DNA of 7,782 bases from an uncultured Burkholderiales bacterium (GTDB lineage Bacteria > Pseudomonadota > Gammaproteobacteria > Burkholderiales > Burkholderiaceae_F). A program made the translations under genes and the position numbers. Of the stretch, positions 1-6,743 are shown in pieces. Location: contig CAIQGU010000461.1 of the NCBI GenBank assembly GCA_903871435.1, positions 1 to 7,782 on the forward strand, read 5' to 3'. Every line of letters begins with the position of its first letter. Position 1 is the stretch's first letter. A model generated the notes under the pieces. That model ran no database searches. It was not told the origin of the DNA and was given only the letters and a program-made list of their open reading frames with translations.

Positions 1-2
1 AT

Positions 3-548
3 CCCCGGGCCACTCGCCGCGCCTTGATGATGCTGTTGGGTGCCGGGGGCTTGGCTCTAGCCACGCCAAGCAGCGCCACCGCGCAAGAAATTCCTGAAGT
101 ACCCATAGGCGGTCTGCTGCGCGACGCCCCACTGCAGGGGCTCAACGGACCGTCGCGGCGCCTTGCGCAGTTTCGTGGGCGGCCGCTGCTGATCAATGTA
201 TGGGCAAGCTGGTGCGGGCCGTGCATCGAGGAGATGGCATCGATAGAACGTCTGGCGTGGACCGAGGGCAGGCCGCCCTTTGCCATGATCGGCGTATCCA
301 CCGACGACTACCCCGAACCGGCACGCGCCTTCCTGCGTCGCTCCAACGCAACCATCAGCCATTTCATCGACCACGCCCTGCAGATCGAGAACATGCTGGG
401 CGCCAAGAAAATTCCCCTTACGGTGCTGGTGGGCGCCGACGGGCGCGTTCTGGACAAGATCTACGGGGCACGCGAGTGGGACGGAACCGAATCCTTGCAG
501 TTGCTCGCGCGCGTCTTTGGCCGCGGGCGCACCGTGGCCGACCGATGA
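3..548 (+). CDS. TlpA-like thioredoxin-fold protein, exported (5' partial)
   Basis: Periplasmic thiol-disulfide oxidoreductase of the TlpA/ResA-like thioredoxin family. Counting from a TTG at 24, the active site WCGPC lies at residues 63-67 (Cys64, Cys67) after a hydrophobic strand (PLLINVWAS), and the expected cis-proline is Pro131 in the KKIPLTVLVG strand. Such proteins usually reduce disulfides in apocytochromes or other exported proteins; the substrate here is unknown. The start is uncertain. The frame is open to the window edge, and the codons before the TTG/ATG cluster at 24-32 encode Arg-Arg (TRRALMM) directly before a Gly/Ala/Leu-rich stretch ending at an ATA-QE cleavage-like site. 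A signal peptide needs this charged n-region, so I believe translation begins upstream of the window. The alternative is TTG 24 or ATG 27, giving about 174 aa. The stop codon overlaps the start of the next gene by 4 bases, which suggests translational coupling. Confidence 0.85.
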   Translation, partial: PRATRRALMMLLGAGGLALATPSSATAQEIPEVPIGGLLRDAPLQGLNGPSRRLAQFRGRPLLINVWASWCGPCIEEMASIERLAWTEGRPPFAMIGVSTDDYPEPARAFLRRSNATISHFIDHALQIENMLGAKKIPLTVLVGADGRVLDKIYGAREWDGTESLQLLARVFGRGRTVADR

Positions 549-934
549 TGCGGCGCGATTCAACGGAAATTGCGCAGCGCCTGCGCGCAGCGGCGGCGTT
601 GCTGCTCCTGCTACCGGTAGCAACTTCACTTGCTGCAGCCGGCCCCACCGCTCACCTGACCTACGCCACCGGCAGCATGCTCTTCCTGGGCCTGACGTCC
701 AAGAAGCCATCCGAACTGGGCATCGCGCGCGGATACATCGGTGCCGTGGCCGACATCGGTGCAACGGAGCCGGTCAACGGATTTCTGTTCTGTGTTCCTG
801 CAAGCGTGAAGCTCGAGCAGTTGGGGGATGTGGTGCGCGACTGGCTGGACCGGCACCCCGAATCGCGCAATTACGCGGGGAAAGGCGTCGTTGGCGCGGC
901 ACTGGCCGACGCCTACCCCTGCGCCCGCAAGTAA
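545..934 (+). CDS. Rap1a/Tai-type small exported protein
   Basis: Small protein of 129 aa, or 128 aa if the second ATG at 548 is used. It has a signal peptide: basic n-region MMRRDSTEIAQRLR, a Leu/Ala-rich core at about residues 15-32, and an Ala-rich cleavage region. The mature part follows the Rap1a/Tai domain pattern: GYIGAVAD at 63-70, FCVP at 82-85, an LxxVVRDWLDRHPESR segment at 93-108, then AALADAYPC ending at Cys126. The two cysteines, Cys83 and Cys126, probably form the disulfide typical of the fold. Rap1a was described as a type VI secretion immunity protein in Serratia, but the same domain is widespread in single-gene contexts with no known role. No effector gene is seen here, so immunity function should not be assumed. 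ATG 545 overlaps the upstream TlpA-like stop (ATGA), so the two are probably co-translated. The oxidoreductase could act on this protein's disulfide; that is inference. Confidence 0.75.
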   Translation: MMRRDSTEIAQRLRAAAALLLLLPVATSLAAAGPTAHLTYATGSMLFLGLTSKKPSELGIARGYIGAVADIGATEPVNGFLFCVPASVKLEQLGDVVRDWLDRHPESRNYAGKGVVGAALADAYPCARK

Positions 935-961
935 GCCGGTTGACACCGCGCGGGTAAGCCG
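931..961 (+). repeat. 8-bp direct repeat GTAAGCCG flanking a TTGACA
   Basis: GTAAGCCG occurs at 931-938, overlapping the stop of the Rap1a-like gene, and again at 954-961, a start-to-start distance of 23 bp. A perfect TTGACA hexamer lies between them at 940-945. There is no acceptable -10 hexamer 16-18 bases downstream, so it is not called a promoter. The repeat could be a regulator site ahead of the Crp-like gene or chance. Confidence 0.3.
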
Positions 962-972
962 CGCTCGGCAGC

Positions 973-977
973 GGAGG
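973..977 (+). promoter_or_regulatory. Ribosome binding site of the Crp/Fnr gene
   Basis: GGAGG sits four bases before ATG 982. It is a strong Shine-Dalgarno match with slightly short spacing, and it fixes this ATG as the start. Confidence 0.6.
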
Positions 978-981
978 CAGC

Positions 982-1629
982 ATGGCGCAATGGCAGCAGG
1001 CAATCCGGAAATTTTCCGATCCACTCGTGCGCGAGCTCGCGCAGCGTGGCCAGTCGCGCAGTTACCCCAAGGGTGAACTCATCATCCGTGAAGGCGACGC
1101 CGGCGATGCGCTGTTCGTGATACTCAGCGGCAAGGTCCAGGTGTACGTGTCCGACACGCAGGGCCGCGCGATGATCGTCGCCGATTACGCGGCCGGCGAC
1201 TATGTGGGCGAAATGGCACTCGATGGCAAGGCGCGTTCGGCATCGGTGCAAGCCGTCGAGGCGACGGTGTGTTCCGTGGTGGCGCGCGACGCGCTGCGCT
1301 CGGCCATCCACGCCGACCCGGAGATCGCCATGCGGATGATCGCAACGCTGATCGACCGCAACCGCAACGCCACCTTGAGCCTGAAGAACCTGGCGCTGAT
1401 GGATGTCTACGGCCGGGTCGCGCGCCTGCTGCTCGCCCAGGAATTTGTGCCGGGCGCCGACGGACTGGCCTGGAGCCGCGAACGGCTGACACAGCAGGAA
1501 ATCGCCAATCGCGTGGGTGCGTCCCGGGACATGATCAGCCGCATCCTCAAGGACCTGCGCACCGGCGGCTATATCGCCGTGCGCGAAAAACGCTACGCCA
1601 TCCTGCGGCGGCCGCCCGCGCGATGGTAG
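982..1629 (+). CDS. Crp/Fnr-family transcriptional regulator
   Basis: Cytoplasmic DNA-binding regulator of 215 aa, normal for Crp/Fnr proteins. The N-terminal cyclic-nucleotide-binding beta-roll spans about residues 15-110 (FVILSGKVQVYV at 45-56). Its phosphate-binding cassette GEMALDGKARSASV (76-89) has Glu77, Arg85 and Ser86 where CRP has its cAMP contacts, so a cyclic nucleotide is a plausible ligand. A dimerisation helix covers about 111-137. The C-terminal winged helix-turn-helix is at 169-192 (LTQQEIANRVGASRDMISRI). Recognition-helix Arg182, Asp183 and Arg187 align with CRP Arg180, Glu181 and Arg185, suggesting a TGTGA-like half site. The Fnr cysteine cluster is absent (only Cys97), so it is not an oxygen-sensing [4Fe-4S] Fnr. 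It follows the Rap1a-like gene by 47 bases in the same direction and may share its transcript. Targets are unknown. It could be the organism's main CRP-like protein or a paralogue. Confidence 0.9.
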   Translation: MAQWQQAIRKFSDPLVRELAQRGQSRSYPKGELIIREGDAGDALFVILSGKVQVYVSDTQGRAMIVADYAAGDYVGEMALDGKARSASVQAVEATVCSVVARDALRSAIHADPEIAMRMIATLIDRNRNATLSLKNLALMDVYGRVARLLLAQEFVPGADGLAWSRERLTQQEIANRVGASRDMISRILKDLRTGGYIAVREKRYAILRRPPARW

Positions 1630-1699
1630 GTTGGCGAGAGATCCGTGCCCGGCCCCGGGCGCAACACGGGGCGGCGCAGGGATGGGGCGGTCGTGCGCC

Positions 1700-1722
1700 C
1701 GGTCTGCCGCCCGGTCAGACCG
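1700..1722. terminator. Candidate hairpin between convergent genes
   Basis: CGGTCTG at 1700-1706 pairs with CAGACCG at 1716-1722, a 7-bp stem with a 9-base loop, overlapping the lgt stop codon. A second GC-only hairpin (5-bp stem) lies at 1647-1660. Neither is followed by a T-run on either strand, so this is not a classical intrinsic terminator. It may only slow polymerase or protect the 3' end. Confidence 0.3.
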
Positions 1723-2515
1723 ACTTCCGGCGCAGGATCACCGCCAGCATGACAAGGCCCACGATGACCATGGGCAGCGACAACCACTGGCCCATCGACA
1801 GCTGGAAAGCCAGCAAGCCCAGGAAGTTGTCCGGCTCGCGCGCGAACTCGGCGATGATCCGCAGCGTTCCATAGCCGATCAGAAACGCGCAGGACACCAG
1901 GCCGGGCGTGCGCTGCTTGCGCGAGAAAATCCACAACAGGACAAAGAGCAGCAAGCCCTCCAGGCAGAACTGATAGAGCTGCGACGGATGGCGCGGCGTG
2001 GGAATGGGGTCGTTGGCCTGCGGAAAGACCATGGCCCAGGGCCAGACGGCTGGGTCGGCAGGCCGGCCCCAGAGTTCGCCATTAATGAAGTTACCCATGC
2101 GTCCCGCGGCCAGTCCAAGCGGGATCATCGGCACTGCGAAGTCCGTGACCTGGAAAAACGGCTTGCCGTAGCGGCGCGCAAATAGCCAGAACACGATGAT
2201 GACGCCCAGTACGCCGCCGTGGGAGGCCATGCCGCCCTTCCAGAGCATGGGTATTTCGAGCGGATTGTGCAGGTAGTAGTCTGGCTTGTAGAACAGTACG
2301 TACCCCAGCCGGCCACCGAGGATGACGCCGAACACGCCCCAGAAGAGCAGGTCCTCGACCTGCGCCGCGGTAAAACCCCGCCAGGCCTCGCGCGCGCGCA
2401 GTCGTCCGAGGACGATGAACAGCACGAATCCGAGCAGGTACATGAGACCGTACCAGCGGACCGCGAGCGGCCCGATGGAGAAGGCTATGGGATTGAATTC
2501 CGGGTGGGTGAGCAT
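1715..2515 (-). CDS. lgt: Prolipoprotein diacylglyceryl transferase
   Basis: Integral inner-membrane enzyme that transfers the diacylglyceryl group from phosphatidylglycerol to the lipobox cysteine of prolipoproteins, the first step of lipoprotein maturation. The protein is 266 aa with about seven membrane segments. The family signature [13 protein letters not shown] is at 138-150. Residues matching essential positions of E. coli Lgt are present: Tyr22 (Y26), His99 in SHGG (H103), Arg139 (R143), Asn142 (N146), Glu147 (E151), Gly150 (G154), and Arg219 and Glu223 in LRIIAEF (R239, E243). The reading frame extends upstream to 2695, but ATG 2515 ([16 protein letters not shown]) is chosen because it begins the conserved N-terminus and has GAAGG four bases upstream. 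It is somewhat shorter than E. coli Lgt (about 291 aa). It lies downstream of lptF-lptG on the same strand after a 109-base gap. LptE, the lipoprotein partner of LptD, is an Lgt substrate, so the grouping makes sense for envelope assembly. Confidence 0.97.
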   Translation of the reverse strand: MLTHPEFNPIAFSIGPLAVRWYGLMYLLGFVLFIVLGRLRAREAWRGFTAAQVEDLLFWGVFGVILGGRLGYVLFYKPDYYLHNPLEIPMLWKGGMASHGGVLGVIIVFWLFARRYGKPFFQVTDFAVPMIPLGLAAGRMGNFINGELWGRPADPAVWPWAMVFPQANDPIPTPRHPSQLYQFCLEGLLLFVLLWIFSRKQRTPGLVSCAFLIGYGTLRIIAEFAREPDNFLGLLAFQLSMGQWLSLPMVIVGLVMLAVILRRKSV

Positions 2516-2556
2516 GGTGCCTTCGGCAACTCTCGGTGGGCGATCGGTAATGGGTA

Positions 2557-2585
2557 ATTGTAGTGGCCGGACCGCGCTATTCCAC
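2557..2585 (-). promoter_or_regulatory. Candidate sigma-70 promoter for lgt
   Basis: On the minus strand TACAAT (2557-2562) matches five of six bases of the -10 consensus. GTGGAA (2580-2585), 17 bases upstream, matches the -35 consensus only 3 of 6. Transcription would begin near 2550, giving a leader of about 35 bases. It would let lgt be expressed independently of lptFG. Confidence 0.35.
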
Positions 2586-2624
2586 TCGCAGGTTCGCGCG
2601 CCTGCAGGGAACCCGGTGCCTGCC

Positions 2625-3764
2625 TCAGCGGCGCTCGACCCAGTACAGCGCACCCATGGCAAAACCAAACGCCACCAGCGCCGGCAGGCCCGCAACCACC
2701 ACGGGGGGCCAGGTATTGATCATGCCCAAGTGGGAAAACAGCTTGTTCATGGCGTAGAAGAGGACGCCGATCATGATGCCGGTGAAGATCTTCAGGCTGA
2801 CGGTGCCGGCGCGCACGTGCAGGTAGGCAAAGGGTAGCGCCAGAGCCATCATCACGATGCACACCAGTGGATAGAAGATCTTCTTCCAGAGAGCGATCTC
2901 GTAACGGTCGGTGCGCTGGTGATTTTCGCTGAGGTGGTTGATGTAATGAAAGAGGCTGTACGCACTCTGGCGCTCCGGCTGGACCAGCAGCACGCCAAAG
3001 ATGGCGGGCGTGAGATCGGAGGGCCAAAAGGAGGTGCCCGCGCGGACGATGTGCGTGCCACCCGCCGCGTCCCCGGGCGCCGGGGCGCGGGCGTCAACCG
3101 GCGGCAGGTCCGTCTCCACGAGTTCGGTCAACGTCCAGCCCTTGCCTTGGACGTAGGTGCCACGCGCTGCCGTGGCCATGGCGCGTAGCCGCAGCTGTGG
3201 ATCGAACTCGAATATGCGCCAGCCATCGACCGAGCCATCGGGATTGACGTGGGCAACGTTGACGAAACGCACGCGGTCGGGCTGGCCATCGGGCGCATGG
3301 AGCAGGTCGCGTACCCAGACGCCCGAGCGGAACTCCTGGCCGATCGAGGCGCCGATGGCCCTGGACTTGAAACGCTGTGCGAGGTCCTCGGCCGGCGGCG
3401 CGATGACTTCGCCGAATACATAAGCCAGTGCCACGAGGCCCAGCGCCACCACGAGGACGGCATCACCCAGGCGCCGGGTTGTCATGCCCGATACGCGCAT
3501 GATGGTGAATTCCGAATTGGCTGCCAGCTTGGACAGGGCGTAGATGGTGCCGATGAGCGCTGCGATGGGCATCAGCTCGTAGGCATGCGCCGGTGCCAGC
3601 AGCGCGACGAACGCCAGGGCGTGGACGAACTGGTAATTGGCCCTGCCCAGGTCAGCCAGCTGGTTGATCAGGTCGAATAGCGAAAAGATGCCAATCAGTG
3701 CCACGAGCACGAAGAGGGTTGCGCCGGCGATTTCCCGCCAAAGGTAGCGCCGCAGGGTATGCAT
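2625..3764 (-). CDS. lptG: LPS export ABC transporter permease LptG
   Basis: Inner-membrane permease that pairs with LptF and the LptB ATPase dimer to extract lipopolysaccharide from the inner membrane and pass it to the LptC-LptA bridge. The protein is 379 aa (E. coli LptG 360). It has the family layout: N-terminal amphipathic start [10 protein letters not shown], a first membrane helix at about 11-33, helices at about 46-80, the LptB-coupling segment [11 protein letters not shown] at 83-93, a helix at about 100-123, a periplasmic beta-jellyroll domain at about 130-290, and three C-terminal helices from about 297 ([20 protein letters not shown] at 309-328). ATG 3764 is chosen because it starts the conserved N-terminus and has GAGG eight bases upstream. 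lptF ends only 10 bases before it, so the two are surely cotranscribed and probably translationally coupled, as expected for a 1:1 heterodimer. Confidence 0.97.
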   Translation of the reverse strand: MHTLRRYLWREIAGATLFVLVALIGIFSLFDLINQLADLGRANYQFVHALAFVALLAPAHAYELMPIAALIGTIYALSKLAANSEFTIMRVSGMTTRRLGDAVLVVALGLVALAYVFGEVIAPPAEDLAQRFKSRAIGASIGQEFRSGVWVRDLLHAPDGQPDRVRFVNVAHVNPDGSVDGWRIFEFDPQLRLRAMATAARGTYVQGKGWTLTELVETDLPPVDARAPAPGDAAGGTHIVRAGTSFWPSDLTPAIFGVLLVQPERQSAYSLFHYINHLSENHQRTDRYEIALWKKIFYPLVCIVMMALALPFAYLHVRAGTVSLKIFTGIMIGVLFYAMNKLFSHLGMINTWPPVVVAGLPALVAFGFAMGALYWVERR

Positions 3765-3772
3765 GCGCGGTG

Positions 3773-3776
3773 CCTC
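3773..3776 (-). promoter_or_regulatory. lptG ribosome binding site overlapping lptF stop
   Basis: On the minus strand GAGG lies eight bases before the lptG ATG and overlaps the lptF TGA (3775-3777). Ribosomes ending lptF would stop on the lptG binding site, which favours coupled, near-equal synthesis of the two permeases. Confidence 0.55.
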
Positions 3777-4890
3777 AGGCCGGCGGCCGGGATCGGCCGG
3801 GCAGCAACTGCGGCAGGCGCGGCAACCAGCGCCTCAGGGAGACGCGCCGGTAAAACAGCGCGACCAGGACCAGGACGGCTACCGCGTGCGCCAGCCACAC
3901 GGCCGTGCCAAAACCCATTCGCCCACGCTGCACGTTGGACTGCATGATCTGGATGGAGTTCAGGTACACCAGGGCGAGCAAGGTGGCGATGATCAGGTTG
4001 GCCGACCGGCCCACGCGCGGATTGACATAGGCCAGGGGAACCGCCAGCAGCGCCAGTATCACCGCGGCAACCGGCAGCGACACGCGGTAGAGCAGCTCAC
4101 CCAGGTTGCGCGCCGTAGGGTCGGCAAGCAACTGGCCGGTGGTGAAGGTGCGGGCGTTGGAACTGGCCAGCGGGGCGTCCGTCTGGCTTTCCAGGCGGAT
4201 GGCGTAGCGGTCGAATTCGAGCACCCGGTTCTCGGCGACGCCGGCCGCGCCCTCGTAGCGGCGACCGTTGCTCAGCACCAGGAAACGCGCCCCATCGCCA
4301 TGCGTCTCGACATTGCCCTGTGCCGCCACGATGATGATCTCGCGATTGCCGCTGCGCTGGCTGGCGAAAACACTCTCCACGTGGGCGCCGTCGATGTCGA
4401 GATTCTCGACGAAGAACACCCGGTCGGACGCGGCCGATTCGATGAAACGGCCGGGCGTGACCTTGCTGACGTCGTCGCGGTGCTCGAAGCGCTGACGGGC
4501 CTCGGCGATCATGCGCTCGGCCCACGGGGATACGAACAAGGCCAGCGTCGCGACGAGGCAGGCAACCGGCAGCGCGAAGCGCAGCACCGGACGGATCCAG
4601 GCGACCAGACTCTGCCCGGCGGCAAACCAGACGACCATCTCAGAGTCGCGAAAGGCGCGGGACAGCGCTATGAGGACGGCGATGAACACGCTGAGAGTGA
4701 GCACCAGCGGCAGGTTGGTCAGCGTGGACAGGGCGACGATGGAGAACAGGGCCTTGGTGTCGACATCGCCGCTGGCCGCATCGCCGAGCATATGCACCAG
4801 CACCTGGGTGAAGACGATGCAGAACAGCACCGAAAAAACAGCCCCGGCGCTGTTGGCGATTTCATTGACGATGGCCCGGCGGAAGATCAT
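3775..4890 (-). CDS. lptF: LPS export ABC transporter permease LptF
   Basis: The other permease of LptB2FG, in the inner membrane. The protein is 371 aa (E. coli LptF 366). It opens with MIFRRAIVNEIANSAG and a first membrane helix at about 13-35. The coupling segment DSEMVVWFAAG (82-92) corresponds to ESEITVMHACG in E. coli LptF. A helix at about 100-120 leads into the periplasmic jellyroll at about 130-260. The hallmark PLAYVNPRVGR (285-295) corresponds to PLSVVNPRQGR in E. coli LptF and separates it from LptG. Three final helices end in a basic tail. It is the first gene of the lptF-lptG(-lgt) unit and is divergent from pepA, an arrangement seen in many proteobacteria. The Shine-Dalgarno before ATG 4890 is weak, but the N-terminus aligns with the family, so I keep this start. 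Confidence 0.96.
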   Translation of the reverse strand: MIFRRAIVNEIANSAGAVFSVLFCIVFTQVLVHMLGDAASGDVDTKALFSIVALSTLTNLPLVLTLSVFIAVLIALSRAFRDSEMVVWFAAGQSLVAWIRPVLRFALPVACLVATLALFVSPWAERMIAEARQRFEHRDDVSKVTPGRFIESAASDRVFFVENLDIDGAHVESVFASQRSGNREIIIVAAQGNVETHGDGARFLVLSNGRRYEGAAGVAENRVLEFDRYAIRLESQTDAPLASSNARTFTTGQLLADPTARNLGELLYRVSLPVAAVILALLAVPLAYVNPRVGRSANLIIATLLALVYLNSIQIMQSNVQRGRMGFGTAVWLAHAVAVLVLVALFYRRVSLRRWLPRLPQLLPGRSRPPA

Positions 4891-5000
4891 GTTCGGGGCG
4901 CAGGGCTGCGCAAACCGGTGGGTGACGTACCCCGCGTTGCGGGCACGCCGCAGGCCGCAGCACGCACCCGGTGCGGGGGGCGGCGGCGCGCAGTGCAGGC

Positions 5001-5008
5001 TCTATACT
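5001..5008. promoter_or_regulatory. Candidate -10 element, lptF or pepA
   Basis: The plus strand reads TATACT (5003-5008) and the minus strand TATAGA (5001-5006), each a good -10 match. Neither has a recognisable -35 at 16-18 bases. Facing lptF it would give a leader of about 100 bases; facing pepA, over 200. The lptF direction seems likelier. Confidence 0.3.
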
Positions 5009-5022
5009 CGCGGGTCAGCATG

Positions 5023-5040
5023 CTCCGGCGCCTCCGGCGC
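5023..5040. repeat. Perfect 9-bp tandem repeat CTCCGGCGC x2
   Basis: CTCCGGCGC at 5023-5031 is repeated exactly at 5032-5040, just upstream of the minus-strand -10 candidate, where an lptF -35 or activator site would sit. It could be a protein-binding site or simple GC-rich slippage. Confidence 0.4.
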
Positions 5041-5070
5041 GGCGAACCGATCAGCAACTGCGCCGGTAGC

Positions 5071-5084
5071 GGACCACGGACCAC
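5071..5084. repeat. Perfect 7-bp tandem repeat GGACCAC x2
   Basis: GGACCAC at 5071-5077 is followed directly by an identical copy at 5078-5084, within the lptF-pepA spacer. No known factor is recognised. Confidence 0.3.
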
Positions 5085-5139
5085 GACAGCAAGCGCCGCT
5101 ACGGACGCGGCAGGCGCGACAGGGTCGTGACCGTGGCGC

Positions 5140-5167
5140 TTGAATGGCGCAGGTTCCAGCGGAAAAT
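5140..5167 (+). promoter_or_regulatory. Candidate weak promoter for pepA
   Basis: TTGAAT (5140-5145) and GAAAAT (5162-5167), 16 bases apart, each match four of six sigma-70 consensus bases. Transcription would begin around 5174, about 54 bases before the preferred pepA ATG. Confidence 0.3.
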
Positions 5168-5227
5168 TTCGGTCGCTGCACAGTGCGCCACCAACAGTAG
5201 GATATGAACAAGGGAACGGACAAGGCG

Positions 5228-6727
5228 ATGGAATTTAACACGAAGGCCGTAGCACCCGAGACGATCAAGGCCGACTGTCTGGCAGTCGGATTCTTCGAAG
5301 ATTCCGGCATGACCGCCGCGGCCCGGCGGGTAGACCGGTTGTCGGGTGGTGCCATCCGCGCAGCGATGGCCAGCGGCGACATGAAGGGCAAGCGCGGCAG
5401 CGTCGTCGTGCTGCGCGGACTGGGCGGGCTGGCCTGCAGCCGTGTAGCCGTGGTGGGCCTGGGCAAGTCGACGGACTTCGGCGACAAAGCATTTGCCGAC
5501 GTGGTCACCGCCACGCTGCGCGGATGTGGCGCGGGGGCCAGCAGCATCGTCTTTGCGGCAACCGAGTGGAAGGTGGCGGGCCGCACGGCTCAGTGGAATG
5601 CCCGCGCAATGGTGCTCGCCGCCCGGGCCAGCGCATTTCGCAGCGACGAACTCAAGAGCAAGGTAGCCGCGTCCGGCGACGACGAGCGTAACCGCAAGCT
5701 GCGGATCAGCCTGCTGGCCGACAAGCGCGATCGCGCGCTCGATGAAGGGCTGCGGCAGGGCGAGGCCATCGCCAACGGCATGGAGCTGACCAAGCGCCTG
5801 GGCAATCTGCCCGGCAACGTCTGCACGCCGGAATTCCTGGCCGCGCAGGCCCGCAAGCTCGCGCGCGAATGGGGCCTGAAGGTGCAGGTATTCGACCGCC
5901 GCCAGATCGAAGCGCTGGGCATGGGGTCGTTCATTTCCGTGACCAACGGCTCGGTGCAACCGCCGCGTTTCATCGTGCTGCGCTACCAGGGCGCGGGCGG
6001 CACCGCATTTGCCGATCCCGTTGCCCTGGTGGGCAAGGGCATCACCTTCGATTCCGGCGGCATCTCGCTCAAGCCGGGCTCGGCGATGGACGAGATGAAG
6101 TACGACATGTGCGGCGCCGGCACGGTCCTGGGAACGCTGCGGGCCGTCGCGGAACTCAAGCTGAAGATCAATGTAGTGGGCGTCATCCCGGCCTGCGAGA
6201 ACCTGCCCTCGGGCAGCGCCACCAAACCGGGCGACATCGTCACGTCGATGTCCGGCCAGACCATCGAGGTGCTCAACACCGACGCCGAGGGCCGCCTGGT
6301 CCTGTGCGACGCGTTGACCTACGTGCAGCGCTTCAAGCCGGCCGCGATCATCGACATCGCCACCCTCACGGGTGCCTGCGTGGTGGCGCTGGGCAATGTG
6401 CACACGGGCTTGTTCTCTACCGACGACGCACTGGCCGGAGAGCTGCTGTCGGCCGCCAGCGCCGCCAGCGACCTCGCCTGGCGCATGCCGGTGGACGAGG
6501 AGTACCAGGACCAGCTCAAGTCGAACTTCGCCGACATGGCGAACATCGGCCTGCCGGGCAACGCCGGCGCTGTAACGGCGGCGTGCTTCCTCGCCCGGTA
6601 CGTCAAGGGCCAAAGCTGGGCGCATCTGGATATCGCGGGCACCGCCTGGCGCGGCGGCGCTGCCAAGGGCGCGACCGGGCGACCGGTTCCGCTGCTGACC
6701 GAGTTCCTCATGAAGCGCGCCGGCTGA
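5228..6727 (+). CDS. pepA: Leucyl aminopeptidase (M17), PepA
   Basis: Cytosolic di-metal (Zn/Mn) aminopeptidase of family M17, a hexamer that removes N-terminal Leu and other residues in peptide turnover. In E. coli the same protein also binds DNA, in carAB control and plasmid-dimer resolution. From ATG 5228 it is 499 aa, and the key residues fall at the E. coli numbers: Lys270, Asp275, Lys282, Asp293, Asp352, Glu354 and Arg356, with the signature NTDAEGRL at 350-357. The N-terminal macro-like domain covers about 1-165 and the catalytic domain 170-499. This agreement, plus the family N-terminus MEF, is why I prefer 5228 over the in-frame ATG at 5204 (507 aa), whose AGGA is only one base from the start codon. 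It is the first gene of a pepA-holC operon; holC starts 16 bases after its stop. Confidence 0.97.
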   Translation: MEFNTKAVAPETIKADCLAVGFFEDSGMTAAARRVDRLSGGAIRAAMASGDMKGKRGSVVVLRGLGGLACSRVAVVGLGKSTDFGDKAFADVVTATLRGCGAGASSIVFAATEWKVAGRTAQWNARAMVLAARASAFRSDELKSKVAASGDDERNRKLRISLLADKRDRALDEGLRQGEAIANGMELTKRLGNLPGNVCTPEFLAAQARKLAREWGLKVQVFDRRQIEALGMGSFISVTNGSVQPPRFIVLRYQGAGGTAFADPVALVGKGITFDSGGISLKPGSAMDEMKYDMCGAGTVLGTLRAVAELKLKINVVGVIPACENLPSGSATKPGDIVTSMSGQTIEVLNTDAEGRLVLCDALTYVQRFKPAAIIDIATLTGACVVALGNVHTGLFSTDDALAGELLSAASAASDLAWRMPVDEEYQDQLKSNFADMANIGLPGNAGAVTAACFLARYVKGQSWAHLDIAGTAWRGGAAKGATGRPVPLLTEFLMKRAG

Positions 6728-6731
6728 GGCC

Positions 6732-6737
6732 AAGGGG
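6732..6737 (+). promoter_or_regulatory. holC ribosome binding site
   Basis: AAGGGG lies six bases before GTG 6744. This strong, well-spaced site supports the GTG as the true start. Confidence 0.6.
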
Positions 6738-6743
6738 CAACTC

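Larger units (their letters stand above)
4891..5227. other. Divergent lptF-pepA intergenic region
   Basis: About 337 bases with no convincing gene. The 65-aa minus-strand frame at 4887-5084 is Arg/Pro-rich and has no family look. The region must hold the promoters of lptF and pepA. I see a TATA-like element near 5001-5008, a TTGAAT/GAAAAT pair near 5140-5167, a small CCCGC-GTT-GCGGG hairpin at 4931-4943, and two perfect short tandem repeats. In E. coli PepA is also a DNA-binding regulator, so its own upstream region is a possible target; that is inference. Confidence 0.6.

Noticed and set aside
57..764. 235-codon minus-strand frame opposite the TlpA-like and Rap1a-like genes
   Set aside because: The opposite strand has clear WCGPC and Rap1a/Tai patterns; this frame shows no motif.
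545..934. Type VI secretion effector-immunity module
   Set aside because: No effector, VgrG, PAAR or other T6SS gene is visible; the neighbours are a thioredoxin-like protein and a regulator.
940..968. Perfect TTGACA as promoter of the Crp-like gene
   Set aside because: No -10-like hexamer occurs 16-18 bases downstream; the sequence there is GC-rich (CGCTCGGC).
4887..5084. 65-codon minus-strand frame ending in an ATGA overlap with the lptF start, possible leader peptide
   Set aside because: Arg/Pro-rich composition, no Shine-Dalgarno that I can see, and it covers the promoter region. The overlap is probably chance.
3763..5130. 455-codon plus-strand frame opposite lptF
   Set aside because: Its sequence is Gln/Arg/Gly/His-rich with no motif, and it mirrors a well-supported lptF.
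5204..5227. pepA start at ATG 5204
   Set aside because: The AGGA is only one base from this ATG. Starting at 5228 gives the family N-terminus MEF and places all catalytic residues at their E. coli numbers.
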